From Alterisphingorhabdus sp051668705 (GTDB taxonomy: Bacteria; Pseudomonadota; Alphaproteobacteria; Sphingomonadales; Sphingomonadaceae), in contig NZ_CP196351.1 in assembly GCF_051668705.1 (NCBI RefSeq), positions 806,001 to 870,000 on the forward strand: a stretch of 64,000 bases of DNA, in the 5' to 3' direction. The notes below the pieces were generated by a model, which did not search any database, had not been told where the DNA came from, and was given only the letters and a program-made list of their open reading frames with translations. Numbering within the stretch: the stretch's first letter is position 1; each line of letters opens with the position of its first letter. Positions 1-9,306 of the stretch are shown here, one piece after another. The translations under genes were made by a program, and so were the position numbers.

Positions 1-1
1 C

Positions 2-493
2 TATGGCGAAGAACGCCAATCGCGGCGTATTGCCCGCGCTATAGTTGCCGCAAGGCCGCTTACCCGCACGCGTGAGCTGGTGCAGGTTATTCACAAGGTG
101 CTGGGCTATCATTCTGGCATGAAGAAAGACCCTGCAACGCGCAGCTTTCAAGCCATTCGCATCCATGTGAATCAAGAGTTGGAAGAGCTACGCAAGGGCC
201 TGCTGGCCGCCGAAGACATGCTTACCCCTGGCGGGCGACTTGTTGTTGTGAGCTTTCACAGCCTTGAAGATCGCGTGGTCAAACAGTTTTTGCGCAAGCG
301 CTCTGGCAAAGTTGCTGGCGCAACGCGGCATATGCCTATTGCTCCTGTGGCAAGTAACGCGCCCAGCTTTTTGAAACCGGCCAAGGCTGTGCGGGCCAGC
401 GAAGATGAGTGTCTTCGCAACCCGCGTGCACGCTCGGCCATATTGCGCAGCGCAATCCGCACTGACGCTCCTGCATGGAAGGAAGCGGCATGA
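2..493 (+). CDS. rsmH: 16S rRNA m4C1402 methyltransferase RsmH (3' part)
   Basis: The gene enters from the left edge, and only its C-terminal ~163 residues are present. It is read in frame from base 2, beginning Y-G-E-E-R-Q-S-R-R-I-A. RsmH (MraW) N4-methylates C1402 of 16S rRNA with SAM. The visible part matches the family's C-terminal half: the YGEERQSRRIARAI segment, a QAIRIHVNQELEELR helix, and the PGGRLVVVSFHSLEDRVVK strand/loop. It also ends with the usual ARSAILRSAIRT tail. It is the first dcw gene seen. Its stop overlaps the ftsL start in an ATGA, which suggests coupled translation. The SAM-binding N-terminus lies outside the window. Confidence 0.95.
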   Translation, partial: YGEERQSRRIARAIVAARPLTRTRELVQVIHKVLGYHSGMKKDPATRSFQAIRIHVNQELEELRKGLLAAEDMLTPGGRLVVVSFHSLEDRVVKQFLRKRSGKVAGATRHMPIAPVASNAPSFLKPAKAVRASEDECLRNPRARSAILRSAIRTDAPAWKEAA

Positions 494-1113
494 GATTGGC
501 ATTTGGTAAGTTGAAAAATCTGGGCTGGATAGCACTGGTTTTGATCGTCGCTATTTCTCTCTATCCGCTGTCGCTCAGCGTTGCGACATTGCGCAGTGAT
601 TTGGCGCGTACTGAGAGCAAGATCGTACAAAGTAAGCGCCGTATCCGCTATTTGGAGACGGAATTTGCAACCCGGGCCAGCCTGAAGCAACTCGGTCTGT
701 GGAACGAGCTGGACTATGGCTATAGCGCGCCAACAGCGGACCAATATCTGGGCAGTGAGCGTGCTTTGGCCAATCTGGGCAAAGGCCGCGACAGGCTGAA
801 CGATATTGTGCAGGTGGCCATGGTTGATGTTGGCAATGCTGCCGGCACGATTGGCTCACCTTTTGGGGATGGCATTCCTATTCCCAAAACCACAGAAGAC
901 GATGCGGCCAAAGACAATGCTGAACAAGATGAGGGTGCCGCTAAAGATGTCGCCATCGCAGTAGTTCCATCGCTGGATCAATCATTGCCGGAAGCATCGG
1001 GACAAATTGCTGATGAGCCAGCCTCTCGTCAGGCAGATGATAGTGAGAATATAGCGCCGCAGAAGCAAGATAGTGAGCCAGAGGTTGATATAGCGGGAGG
1101 CGTGCAACAATGA
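490..1113 (+). CDS. ftsL: Cell division protein FtsL, with long acidic tail
   Basis: FtsL is a bitopic divisome protein that pairs with FtsB and supports FtsWI activation. This 207-residue product has a short basic N-terminus, one membrane helix at about residues 12-32, and a coiled-coil stretch at about 36-60. The family is usually near 100-130 residues. Here about 100 further residues, rich in D, E, Q, A and S, form a low-complexity periplasmic tail. I chose the ATG at 490 because GGAAG lies 5 bases upstream and it overlaps the rsmH stop as ATGA; an in-frame ATG at 475 is less likely. The call rests on position between rsmH and ftsI plus topology, since FtsL sequences diverge quickly. Confidence 0.85.
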   Translation: MRLAFGKLKNLGWIALVLIVAISLYPLSLSVATLRSDLARTESKIVQSKRRIRYLETEFATRASLKQLGLWNELDYGYSAPTADQYLGSERALANLGKGRDRLNDIVQVAMVDVGNAAGTIGSPFGDGIPIPKTTEDDAAKDNAEQDEGAAKDVAIAVVPSLDQSLPEASGQIADEPASRQADDSENIAPQKQDSEPEVDIAGGVQQ

Positions 1114-2798
1114 TGGTCGTCGCCAAAGGGCAGGAGCGTGTCCGCCTTGCAACCTTCCAGTCGCAAGCATTGGTCGTTGCCAAAGTGCGTGCAATTGTTG
1201 TTCTGCTGCTATTCCTATTGGCGGTTGTGGCTATGATTTCGCGCCTTTTTTATATTGGCGCATTTGAAGAGCATAATGTCGCTAGCAATAATGGCACGCT
1301 CTACATTCCGCCGCGCGGGGATATTGTCGATCGCAATGGCGTGCCTTTGGCAAGAACTATTCAGGCTTTTGCAATCCGCGTTGTTCCAGAAAAGATCATT
1401 GGCGACAAAGCCGTATTGTCCGAACAGTTGGCAGAAATATTTCCAGACACGAGCGCACAAAAGTTTTTGCAAATTCTCAACCGCAATAAGCCGACCTATT
1501 TGCGCCGCCGCGTCGTTCCGGAAGTTGCCAATCGCGTGCATGCACTGGGTGAGGTCGGCTTCGACTTCCCATCAGAGAATGAACGCTTTTATCCGCAGCA
1601 TAGCCTAGGCGCACATTTGCTGGGCTATGTGAATGCCGATGAAGAAGGCGCGATGGGTGTCGAGGGCGCGATGAACTCGCTTTTGAAACAAGAAGATATG
1701 CGCAGTCAGCCGCTGGAGCTTGCGATGGATGCGCGTGTTCAGGCCGCTCTGGAGCAGGAATTGGGCTCGCAAATGTTGCGGCTGGAGGCAAAGGGCGCGG
1801 CTGGAATCATTCTTGATGTCGATAGCGGCGAAGTTATCGCGCTGGCGTCTATGCCTGAATTTAACCCCAATAAAATTCAGAAAAGCGATATTCCACGTCA
1901 GCTCAATACCGTGACCAATAATGTTTATGAGCTAGGCTCAACTTTCAAACCATTGACTGTGGCTGCAGCGCTTGATGCAGGAACCGTTACCAATCTGGCA
2001 ACCCGTTATGATGCGACCCAACCTATCCGTATAGCCGGTTTTGTGATTAAGGATGACCACCCACAAAACCGTTATTTGAATGTTCCTGAAACATTAGTGC
2101 ACAGCTCCAATATTGTGACTGCCAGATTGGCGGATAATCTGGGTGCGGAACGCATGCAAAAACTGGTGCGCTCACTTGGTTTTGATGTGCCGCCCGAAAT
2201 TGATCTTGATCAAAAGGCGCAACCTTTATGGCCTTCTAAATGGGGCCGGACCAACAATATGACCATTGCTTATGGTCATGGTATATCGGTGACGCCAATG
2301 CACTTGGCATCCGCTTATGCGGCTATGGTCAATGGCGGTATCTGGCGCCCCGCGAGCATCAAGAAACTGCGTGAAAGCGAAATCCCTGCTGGTCGCCGTG
2401 TTTTCAAAGCCTCAACCAGCGCAAGAATGCGCCAATTGCTACGCATGATTGTGGTGCATGGTACAGGGCGCAGCGCAGACGCGGACGGCTTTCGTATCGG
2501 CGGCAAAACCGGTTCGGCAGAAAAACCAGAAGATGGCGGATATAATAAAAAGTCACTCGTTTCTACTTTTGCTGCGGCCTTCCCGATGGATAACCCGCGT
2601 TATGTTGTCATCAGCATGATTGACGAACCGTCGGGCAATGCTGCCTCATCCTTTCAGAGAACAGCGGCCTATACTGCCGCACCTGTGATTAGAAACCTGG
2701 TGCCGCGCATCGGCCCGATGTTGGGTGTGATGCCGGATAAACGACGCGATGTTAATATCAGCGAGCTTACGCCTTTGCTGTGGAAAGCAGGGGGCTGA
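1110..2798 (+). CDS. ftsI: Septal peptidoglycan transpeptidase FtsI (PBP3)
   Basis: FtsI is the class B penicillin-binding protein that cross-links septal peptidoglycan in complex with FtsW. The 562 residues show a membrane anchor at about 28-48, then the R-G-D-I-V-D-R-N-G motif of the PBP dimerisation domain. The transpeptidase motifs follow: STFK (277-280, active-site Ser277), SSN (332-334) and KTGS (466-469). Length is typical. The start overlaps the ftsL stop (ATGA) and is preceded by GGGAGG at about 1095. A second ATG follows immediately at 1113. All catalytic motifs are intact. Confidence 0.97.
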   Translation: MMVVAKGQERVRLATFQSQALVVAKVRAIVVLLLFLLAVVAMISRLFYIGAFEEHNVASNNGTLYIPPRGDIVDRNGVPLARTIQAFAIRVVPEKIIGDKAVLSEQLAEIFPDTSAQKFLQILNRNKPTYLRRRVVPEVANRVHALGEVGFDFPSENERFYPQHSLGAHLLGYVNADEEGAMGVEGAMNSLLKQEDMRSQPLELAMDARVQAALEQELGSQMLRLEAKGAAGIILDVDSGEVIALASMPEFNPNKIQKSDIPRQLNTVTNNVYELGSTFKPLTVAAALDAGTVTNLATRYDATQPIRIAGFVIKDDHPQNRYLNVPETLVHSSNIVTARLADNLGAERMQKLVRSLGFDVPPEIDLDQKAQPLWPSKWGRTNNMTIAYGHGISVTPMHLASAYAAMVNGGIWRPASIKKLRESEIPAGRRVFKASTSARMRQLLRMIVVHGTGRSADADGFRIGGKTGSAEKPEDGGYNKKSLVSTFAAAFPMDNPRYVVISMIDEPSGNAASSFQRTAAYTAAPVIRNLVPRIGPMLGVMPDKRRDVNISELTPLLWKAGG

Positions 2799-2803
2799 TT
2801 ATA

Positions 2804-4243
2804 GTGGATCTGGCTTCTCTTTTTCCCGATCACGGACTTTCGACCGGTGGCCAAAAGGTGACCGGTTTTGCCATTGATCACCGCAAAGTCGCACGCGGCA
2901 ATGTGTTCGGTGCATTTGCTGGTGCCCGCTTCAATGGTGAGGACTTTATTCAGGATGCGCTGGCAGCGGGTGCTGCGGCTATTGTCGCACGGCCAGAAGC
3001 CAATGTTTCCGGCGGAACGCATATCGCTGATGTGCAGCCGCGCCGTATTTTTGCGCAGGCAGCGGCGCGTTTCTATCAGCCTATGCCGCAAATGACGGCC
3101 GCCGTAACTGGCACCAATGGCAAAACATCGACAGCAGAAATGACTCGCCAGCTTTGGCATATGGCAGGTCTGCAATCCGCTTCCATCGGCACATTGGGCA
3201 TCACAACTTCGTTCGACCATGCTTATACAGGCCTTACCACGCCGGATATCGTTACCTTTTTGTCCAATATGGCGGGCATGGCAAAACAGGGCATCAGTCA
3301 TGCAATTTTTGAGGCATCCAGCCACGGACTATCGCAATATCGCACTGAGGGACTGCCAGTGAATATTGCGGCCTTTACCAATTTTAGCCGCGACCATCTG
3401 GATTATCACGGCACTATGGAAGACTATTTCGCCGCGAAAATGCGCTTGTTTGATGAGGTGCTGTCCAGCAATGGTCACGCGGTCATATGGGCTGATGATG
3501 CGCATTCAAATGACGTGATAGAAAAGGCGAAAGCGCGCGGGACGCAGATAATGACTGTTGGCCAGCAAGGCGAGCATGTGAAATTGCTATCACGCACACC
3601 CACAGTATTGGGGCAGCAATTATCAGTGCAATATGCCGGCAAGGATTATGCGATCAACCTACCGCTTATCGGTGCGTATCAGGTCGCCAATGCACTGGTT
3701 TCAGCAGCTATCGCGATTGCCAGCGGTGTCGCAGCGGATAGTGTTTTTGATCTGGTCAAGCGCCTGCAACCCGTTCGCGGCCGTTTGGAACGTGCGGTTA
3801 TCTGCGCTTCTGGAGCGCCAATATATGTCGATTATGCCCATACGCCGGATGCATTGGAAAGCGCAATCATTGCGCTGCGGCCCCATGTATCTGGCAAGCT
3901 GATAACAATATTTGGCGCAGGTGGGGACAGAGATAAAGGCAAGCGGCCTGAAATGGGCCGTGTGGCGAGCGAGAGCTCCGACATTGTGATCGTGACTGAT
4001 GACAATCCGCGCGGTGAAGACCCTGGGGCTATCCGCCATGATATTATGCAGTCTGTACCAGATGCCGAGGAAATTGGCGATCGCCGTGCAGCAATTGCGT
4101 ATGCCGTTTCTATTGCACAAAAGGGCGATATTATCTTGTTGGCTGGCAAAGGCCATGAGACGGGACAGATTATCGGCGCTGGTGCTGATGAGCGCGTTAT
4201 TCCGTTTGATGATGTGCAGGTTGCTCGGGAGTGTGCGGCATGA
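2804..4243 (+). CDS. murE: UDP-MurNAc-Ala-Glu:meso-DAP ligase MurE
   Basis: MurE adds meso-diaminopimelate to UDP-MurNAc-L-Ala-D-Glu in the cytoplasm. The Mur ligase P-loop GTNGKTST begins at residue 103. The D-N-P-R signature at 400-403, which reads DAP rather than lysine specificity, is present, so this cell should have DAP-type peptidoglycan. I chose the GTG at 2804 (479 aa) because AGGGGG sits about 10 bases upstream. The in-frame GTG at 2780 would add 8 residues and overlap ftsI. With this start, the ftsI-murE junction is the only one in rsmH-ftsA that does not overlap (5-base gap). Confidence 0.95.
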   Translation: MDLASLFPDHGLSTGGQKVTGFAIDHRKVARGNVFGAFAGARFNGEDFIQDALAAGAAAIVARPEANVSGGTHIADVQPRRIFAQAAARFYQPMPQMTAAVTGTNGKTSTAEMTRQLWHMAGLQSASIGTLGITTSFDHAYTGLTTPDIVTFLSNMAGMAKQGISHAIFEASSHGLSQYRTEGLPVNIAAFTNFSRDHLDYHGTMEDYFAAKMRLFDEVLSSNGHAVIWADDAHSNDVIEKAKARGTQIMTVGQQGEHVKLLSRTPTVLGQQLSVQYAGKDYAINLPLIGAYQVANALVSAAIAIASGVAADSVFDLVKRLQPVRGRLERAVICASGAPIYVDYAHTPDALESAIIALRPHVSGKLITIFGAGGDRDKGKRPEMGRVASESSDIVIVTDDNPRGEDPGAIRHDIMQSVPDAEEIGDRRAAIAYAVSIAQKGDIILLAGKGHETGQIIGAGADERVIPFDDVQVARECAA

Positions 4244-5661
4244 CGGATCAAGCGCAACAGCCGCTATGGACAGCACAGGCCATTGCGAAGGCCGTTAATG
4301 GCCAACTTCATGGCGATTTTACAGCCAATGGCGTGGCCTTTGACTCTCGTGAAGTCGGGCCGGGCGATCTGTTCGTCGCGATGCGCGGTGAGCAGGCTGA
4401 TGGGCATGATTATATCACCAAGGCGTTCGCTAATGGTGCGGCAGGGGTTATTTGTGAACGTGCTTGCGAAGAAGGGCCGGCAATAGTCGTGTCTGACAGT
4501 GCAGCAGCGCTTGAAGCCTTGGGTGTCGCCGCACGTGCGCGCACGGATGCCGTCATCATCGGCGTCACTGGCTCGGCTGGAAAAACCGGCACAAAAGAAG
4601 CCCTGCATCAAGCACTGGAAAGACTGCCATCGCGCAGCGCCCACCGCTCGGTCAAGAGCTATAACAACCATGTCGGTGTGCCATTAAGCCTCTCGCGTAT
4701 GCCGCAAGAGAGCGATTTTGCGGTTCTGGAAATGGGCATGAACCATAAGGGTGAACTGTCCGCACTGACGCAGATGGTAAGGCCGCATGTCGCAATCGTG
4801 ACAACGGTTGCATCGGCGCATATCGAGTTTTTCAAAAATGAGGCCGCCATTGCAGAGGCCAAGGCAGAGATATTTGAAGGATTGGAAGCCGGCGGAACTG
4901 CGATCATCCCTTATGATAATCCGCATTACGGCATTTTGTACAAAAAGGCGGAAGATTGCGCCAGCAACATCATTACTTTTGGCACGTCGCCAGAGGCGGA
5001 TTGCCATGTGGTTGATCAGCTTCCGGCTATGGAAGGCGGCACTTTGGTGACTGCTATGCTCAATGGTCAATTGCTGGTGTATCGCATTGCACAGCCCGGC
5101 CCGCATTGGGTGATGAACTCTCTGGCGATATTGGCAGGCGTTCAAGCTGTAGGCGGTGATCTGGGCGTTGCTGGATTGGCGTTGGCAGAGGTGGAAGGTC
5201 TTGCAGGCCGCGGAGCAAGGCACAGTCTGACCGTCGCTGACGGCAGTATATTGGTCATCGATGAAAGCTATAATGCCAATCCTGCCTCTATGGCTGTTAC
5301 TCTGGGGGATTTGGGGCAAACATCGGCGCAGCGGCGGGTTGCCATATTGGGCGCGATGAAGGAATTGGGCGCGCAATCAGACGATTTACACGCTGGTCTA
5401 TCTGCACCAATTATTGCTGCTCAGATCGATCAATGCATATTGGTTGGTGAAGAGATGCAAATTCTTTCGGAAAAGCTTGCCAATATGCTTGAGTATAAGG
5501 GGCAAGTCGCGCATGTGGCGGATTCATCACAGGCTCTTGATCAGCTGCGCACAACGCTTAACGCAGGCGATGTCATTTTGGTCAAAGGGTCTAATTCTCT
5601 GGGTTTGGGATCGGTGGTTAAGGCTCTGACTGATGAGCTGCCTGCCGATGGGGACGCATAA
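4240..5661 (+). CDS. murF: UDP-MurNAc-tripeptide:D-Ala-D-Ala ligase MurF
   Basis: MurF completes the soluble precursor by adding D-Ala-D-Ala made by Ddl. The 473 residues carry the ATP-binding GVTGSAGKTGTKE motif from residue 108, with Lys115 in the P-loop. Further Mur ligase features are the VLEMGMNHKGEL block and the D-E-S-Y-N-A-N-P motif before the C-terminal domain. The start is the ATG at 4240, which overlaps the murE stop (ATGA) and has GGGAG 8 bases upstream. A GTG at 4231 is in frame but poorly spaced. The stop overlaps the mraY start by one base (TAATG). Confidence 0.95.
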   Translation: MTDQAQQPLWTAQAIAKAVNGQLHGDFTANGVAFDSREVGPGDLFVAMRGEQADGHDYITKAFANGAAGVICERACEEGPAIVVSDSAAALEALGVAARARTDAVIIGVTGSAGKTGTKEALHQALERLPSRSAHRSVKSYNNHVGVPLSLSRMPQESDFAVLEMGMNHKGELSALTQMVRPHVAIVTTVASAHIEFFKNEAAIAEAKAEIFEGLEAGGTAIIPYDNPHYGILYKKAEDCASNIITFGTSPEADCHVVDQLPAMEGGTLVTAMLNGQLLVYRIAQPGPHWVMNSLAILAGVQAVGGDLGVAGLALAEVEGLAGRGARHSLTVADGSILVIDESYNANPASMAVTLGDLGQTSAQRRVAILGAMKELGAQSDDLHAGLSAPIIAAQIDQCILVGEEMQILSEKLANMLEYKGQVAHVADSSQALDQLRTTLNAGDVILVKGSNSLGLGSVVKALTDELPADGDA

Positions 5662-6731
5662 TGTTGTATCTTTTGGCAGAATGGATGGAATTTGAAGGCA
5701 TCTTCAATATCATCCGCTATTTGAGTTTCCGTTCAGGAGCGGCGGTCATCACTGCCCTATTCATTGGCATGCTGATCGGTCCGCGCTTTATTGATATGTT
5801 GCGTGTTCGCCAGGGTAAGGGGCAGCCCATTCGTGAAGATGGCCCGCAAACCCATTTGGCCAAGCGCGGTACGCCTACAATGGGCGGCTTGATGATCCTA
5901 ATCTCATTGACGTCGTCATTGTTGATTTGGATGGACTTTCGCAACCTGTTTGTCTGGGCTTGCCTGTTCGTGACATTGGGCTTTGGCGCTATTGGTTTTC
6001 TGGATGATTATGACAAGGTGCGTTCGGGCAGCCATAAAGGTGTGTCTGGCCGCATTCGCCTGTTGCTTGAATTCATTATTGCAGGCTTCGCCGCATGGTT
6101 GATCCTCAGCAAAACAGGCACATTGCTGTATGTGCCGTTTTTCAACAATCTGGCTTTTGATCTCGGTCTGTTATATTTTGCTTTTGCAGCCTTTGTCATG
6201 GTGGGAGCAGGCAATGCCGTGAACCTGACTGATGGCCTAGATGGTCTGGCAACCATGCCGGTGGTGATCGCCAGCGTGACATTTTTGATCATTGTCTATC
6301 TGGTCGGCAATACGGTTTTTTCCGGCTATCTAGGCATCCCTTATGTGGAAGGCGTTGGCGAACTGGCCATATTTTGTGGGGCGATTATTGGCGGTTGCCT
6401 TGCCTTTTTATGGTTCAATGCGCCGCCTGCCGCTGTTTTTATGGGCGATACAGGCTCTCTGGCTCTTGGCGGGGCACTGGGTGCCATTGCGGTATCTGCT
6501 CACCATGAGATTGTTCTCGCCATTGTCGGCGGATTGTTTGTTCTGGAAGCATTGTCGGTCATCATACAGGTTGCGGTATATAAACGCACGGGCCGCCGCG
6601 TTTTCCTGATGGCACCTATTCACCACCATTTTGAACAAAAAGGCTGGGCTGAATCCACTGTGGTTATCCGTTTCTGGATTATCTCGCTGATATTGGCCTT
6701 GGCAGGATTGGCAACGCTCAAACTCAGATGA
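5661..6731 (+). CDS. mraY: Phospho-MurNAc-pentapeptide translocase MraY
   Basis: MraY transfers phospho-MurNAc-pentapeptide to undecaprenyl phosphate, giving lipid I at the inner face of the membrane. The 356-residue protein is strongly hydrophobic, with about ten membrane helices. It carries the family's Asp motifs: F-L-D-D-Y-D-K near residue 115 and N-L-T-D-G-L-D-G-L near 190. The late H-H-H-F-E-Q-K-G-W motif binds the uridine moiety. Length is typical. It is coupled to murF by TAATG and to murD by ATGA. Confidence 0.97.
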   Translation: MLYLLAEWMEFEGIFNIIRYLSFRSGAAVITALFIGMLIGPRFIDMLRVRQGKGQPIREDGPQTHLAKRGTPTMGGLMILISLTSSLLIWMDFRNLFVWACLFVTLGFGAIGFLDDYDKVRSGSHKGVSGRIRLLLEFIIAGFAAWLILSKTGTLLYVPFFNNLAFDLGLLYFAFAAFVMVGAGNAVNLTDGLDGLATMPVVIASVTFLIIVYLVGNTVFSGYLGIPYVEGVGELAIFCGAIIGGCLAFLWFNAPPAAVFMGDTGSLALGGALGAIAVSAHHEIVLAIVGGLFVLEALSVIIQVAVYKRTGRRVFLMAPIHHHFEQKGWAESTVVIRFWIISLILALAGLATLKLR

Positions 6732-8074
6732 TTACCAGCACCGCCTTTGCCGATAAGAAATTTGCCGTATTGGGGCTGGCGCGCTCAGGCATGGCTGTGG
6801 TTGAGGCCTTGCTAGCATCCGGAGCGCATGTTCTGGCATGGGACACACGTCAGGATGCGCGTGAAGCAGTGCCGGCAGGAACTGTTATTGGCGATATATT
6901 ACAGGCGGATCTGACCGGCTATGCGGCCATCATTGTATCGCCAGGTGTGCCTATTAACCGCCATCCAGTGCGCGATATCGCCGCCAAATATGATGTTCCA
7001 CTTATCGGTGATATCGAACTTTTTGCTATGGCACGACCAAATCTGCCTGACCATAAAGTTGTCGGCATCACTGGCACCAATGGTAAGTCGACAACCACGG
7101 CTTTGGTACATCACATTTTGCAAGGCGTTGGTGTTAACAGTCTGATGGGGGGCAATATTGGCCTGCCTATCATGGGGCAAACGCCTTTGGAGCCTAATGA
7201 TAAAGGCCCTGCGGTTTATGTCCTGGAACTCTCCAGTTATCAGATAGACCTGACCCACAGTCTTGATTGTGACATTGCGGCCTTACTCAATATCACGCCG
7301 GACCATCTTGAACGTTATAATGATGATTTTGCGCAATATGTCGCGTCGAAAGAGCGGATTTTCGATATGCAGAGCGCTGGCGTCTCTGTGTTCGGGGGTA
7401 GTGATTACGAAGCGGGCAGAGTTGCCAGCAAGTTGCGTGCAATAAGCTATAATGAAGGCCATGGTTCAGGCAATGTACAATGCGGTTCAGCAACTTGGCT
7501 AAAGCAGGATGAATGGCCCAATCTGCAAGGCCCGCATAATTTAGAAAATGCCGAAGTTGCTGCGACCATATGTTATAAACTTGGCCTTTCACGCATACAG
7601 ATTGCCTCCGGATTGCGTTCTTTCTCTGGTCTATCACACCGTATGGAAGTGGTGACGCAGCATAATGGCGTCACATTTGTGAACGATAGCAAGGCAACCA
7701 ATCCTGCCTCTACGGCACCGGCTTTGGCGGCATATAAAAACATCCATTGGATTGTTGGTGGATTGCCAAAGACTGATAATTTGGACGAATGCACGCCGCA
7801 TTATGGCAACGTTAAAAAGGCATATCTTATTGGTGAGGCGGCACCCGCATTTGATAAGCTGATTGGACCGCACTTGCCGGTGGAGCATAATGAGATGCTA
7901 TGCAGCGCGATAATGGCGGCTTTTGAAAATGCTGTGACGGGGGATGTCATCTTGCTGTCCCCGGCATGCGCGTCCTTTGATCAATTTCGTGACTTCGAAG
8001 CGCGGGGTGATGCGTTCAAGGCCGTGGTCAATAAAATTGTGTGCGAGCAGGGTGTTCGGGAGGTCCAGCTATGA
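6728..8074 (+). CDS. murD: UDP-MurNAc-L-Ala:D-Glu ligase MurD
   Basis: MurD adds D-glutamate to UDP-MurNAc-L-Ala. It has 448 residues. An N-terminal Rossmann domain begins at about residue 10 (VLGLARSGMAVVEALL). The central ATPase domain carries G-I-T-G-T-N-G-K-S-T-T, followed by the ELSSYQ and NITPDHLER blocks. The C-terminal domain includes FVNDSKATNP, a MurD signature. The start overlaps the mraY stop (ATGA). The stop overlaps the start chosen for ftsW. Confidence 0.96.
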   Translation: MITSTAFADKKFAVLGLARSGMAVVEALLASGAHVLAWDTRQDAREAVPAGTVIGDILQADLTGYAAIIVSPGVPINRHPVRDIAAKYDVPLIGDIELFAMARPNLPDHKVVGITGTNGKSTTTALVHHILQGVGVNSLMGGNIGLPIMGQTPLEPNDKGPAVYVLELSSYQIDLTHSLDCDIAALLNITPDHLERYNDDFAQYVASKERIFDMQSAGVSVFGGSDYEAGRVASKLRAISYNEGHGSGNVQCGSATWLKQDEWPNLQGPHNLENAEVAATICYKLGLSRIQIASGLRSFSGLSHRMEVVTQHNGVTFVNDSKATNPASTAPALAAYKNIHWIVGGLPKTDNLDECTPHYGNVKKAYLIGEAAPAFDKLIGPHLPVEHNEMLCSAIMAAFENAVTGDVILLSPACASFDQFRDFEARGDAFKAVVNKIVCEQGVREVQL

Positions 8075-9306
8075 ACGATAACGCTGTAAAGCGCCCATCG
8101 ATTGTTTTTAGTGAGGGCATTTCACGCCGCTTTTCCAACAGATTGGGCCGGTCTGACCGCTCGCAATTGGCCATATGGTTTTGGGAAATTGACCGTATTG
8201 CCTTATCGATAATGTTGATCTTGATGGCGATTGGTTTGATTGCAATTGCCGCTGCATCTCCCGCCACTGCTGAGCGTCTTTCAACTGATCGCGTGACGTT
8301 AGACCCGTTATATTTCTTCTACCGCCAATTGCGTTGGCTGGCCGCGGGCATACCCGTTATGATCGTGGTGTCTATGTTGCCCAAAAAAGAGGCACGTAGG
8401 CTGGCGATCTTGGCGATGATAGGTTTTGGTATATTGCTAATGCTGGTGCCAATATTAGGCGAGTCCAAAAATGGTGCGCAGCGTTGGATTGGCTATGGTC
8501 TAACCATTCAGCCGTCAGAGTTTCTAAAGCCTGCTTTTGCGGTCACTGTTGCGTGGATATTGTCGCTGAAAGTGCGTGACCCGTCGCTGCCTGTCACATT
8601 GTTCAGCGGCTTTTTGTTCGCATCCGTGGCTTGCCTGCTGATGATGCAGCCTAATCTGGGCGCGACTATCGTCTTTTTCGGCATCTGGTTTGTGCTGGTC
8701 CTGCTGGCCGGGCTTTCTGCACAAATTATTGCTCTGACCATGGCTGGCGGTGTTGGCGGATTGCTGGGCGCCTATTTTCTTTACCCAACTGCCACTGCAC
8801 GGATTAACAGCTGGCTATTTGGCGGCGACAGTTTTGATCAGGTGTCTTTGGCGCACAAAACGCTTACCAATGGCGGTTTCATAGGTGCAGGACCAGGTCT
8901 TGGTACCGCGAAGTTTCGGCTGCCTGAGGCGCATACTGATTATATCTTTTCGGTCGTTGGAGAAGAATTTGGCCTGTTTGCCTGTGCTGCAATCGCGATA
9001 ATCTATTTGATTTTGATTGGTCGTGTGCTGATGCGCCTACAGGAAGAAAACGACCTTTTCACCTCACTTGCAGTAACTGGACTGGTTGCGCAAATTGGTG
9101 GACAGGCGATGATCAATATGGCGGTGAACCTCCAGCTGTTTCCGTCCAAAGGCATGACTTTGCCATTTGTCAGCTATGGTGGCTCATCCATGATTGCGCT
9201 GTGCTTTGCCGCTGGTTTGCTGCTGGCCTTTAGTCGCCGCAACCCATATCTTGACCGCTCACTGACCAATAGGGATAGCCAAGGTTTGGAGTGGCACACA
9301 GGATGA
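8071..9306 (+). CDS. ftsW: Septal peptidoglycan glycosyltransferase FtsW (SEDS)
   Basis: FtsW is the SEDS-family polymerase that builds septal glycan strands from lipid II with FtsI. The 411 residues begin with about 45 cytoplasmic residues, then ten predicted membrane helices. SEDS hallmarks are seen in I-Q-P-S-E-F-L-K-P, the VVGEEFGL loop, and the C-terminal N-L-Q-L-F-P-S-K-G-M-T-L-P-F-V-S-Y-G-G-S-S block. The ATG at 8071 is chosen because CGGGAGG precedes it and it overlaps the murD stop. The GTG at 8041 would give a longer murD overlap and lacks a good ribosome-binding site. Confidence 0.95.
   Translation: MNDNAVKRPSIVFSEGISRRFSNRLGRSDRSQLAIWFWEIDRIALSIMLILMAIGLIAIAAASPATAERLSTDRVTLDPLYFFYRQLRWLAAGIPVMIVVSMLPKKEARRLAILAMIGFGILLMLVPILGESKNGAQRWIGYGLTIQPSEFLKPAFAVTVAWILSLKVRDPSLPVTLFSGFLFASVACLLMMQPNLGATIVFFGIWFVLVLLAGLSAQIIALTMAGGVGGLLGAYFLYPTATARINSWLFGGDSFDQVSLAHKTLTNGGFIGAGPGLGTAKFRLPEAHTDYIFSVVGEEFGLFACAAIAIIYLILIGRVLMRLQEENDLFTSLAVTGLVAQIGGQAMINMAVNLQLFPSKGMTLPFVSYGGSSMIALCFAAGLLLAFSRRNPYLDRSLTNRDSQGLEWHTG

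Noticed and set aside
4684..5376. 230-codon reverse frame
   Set aside because: Antisense shadow of murF with low-complexity H/Q/R-rich translation.
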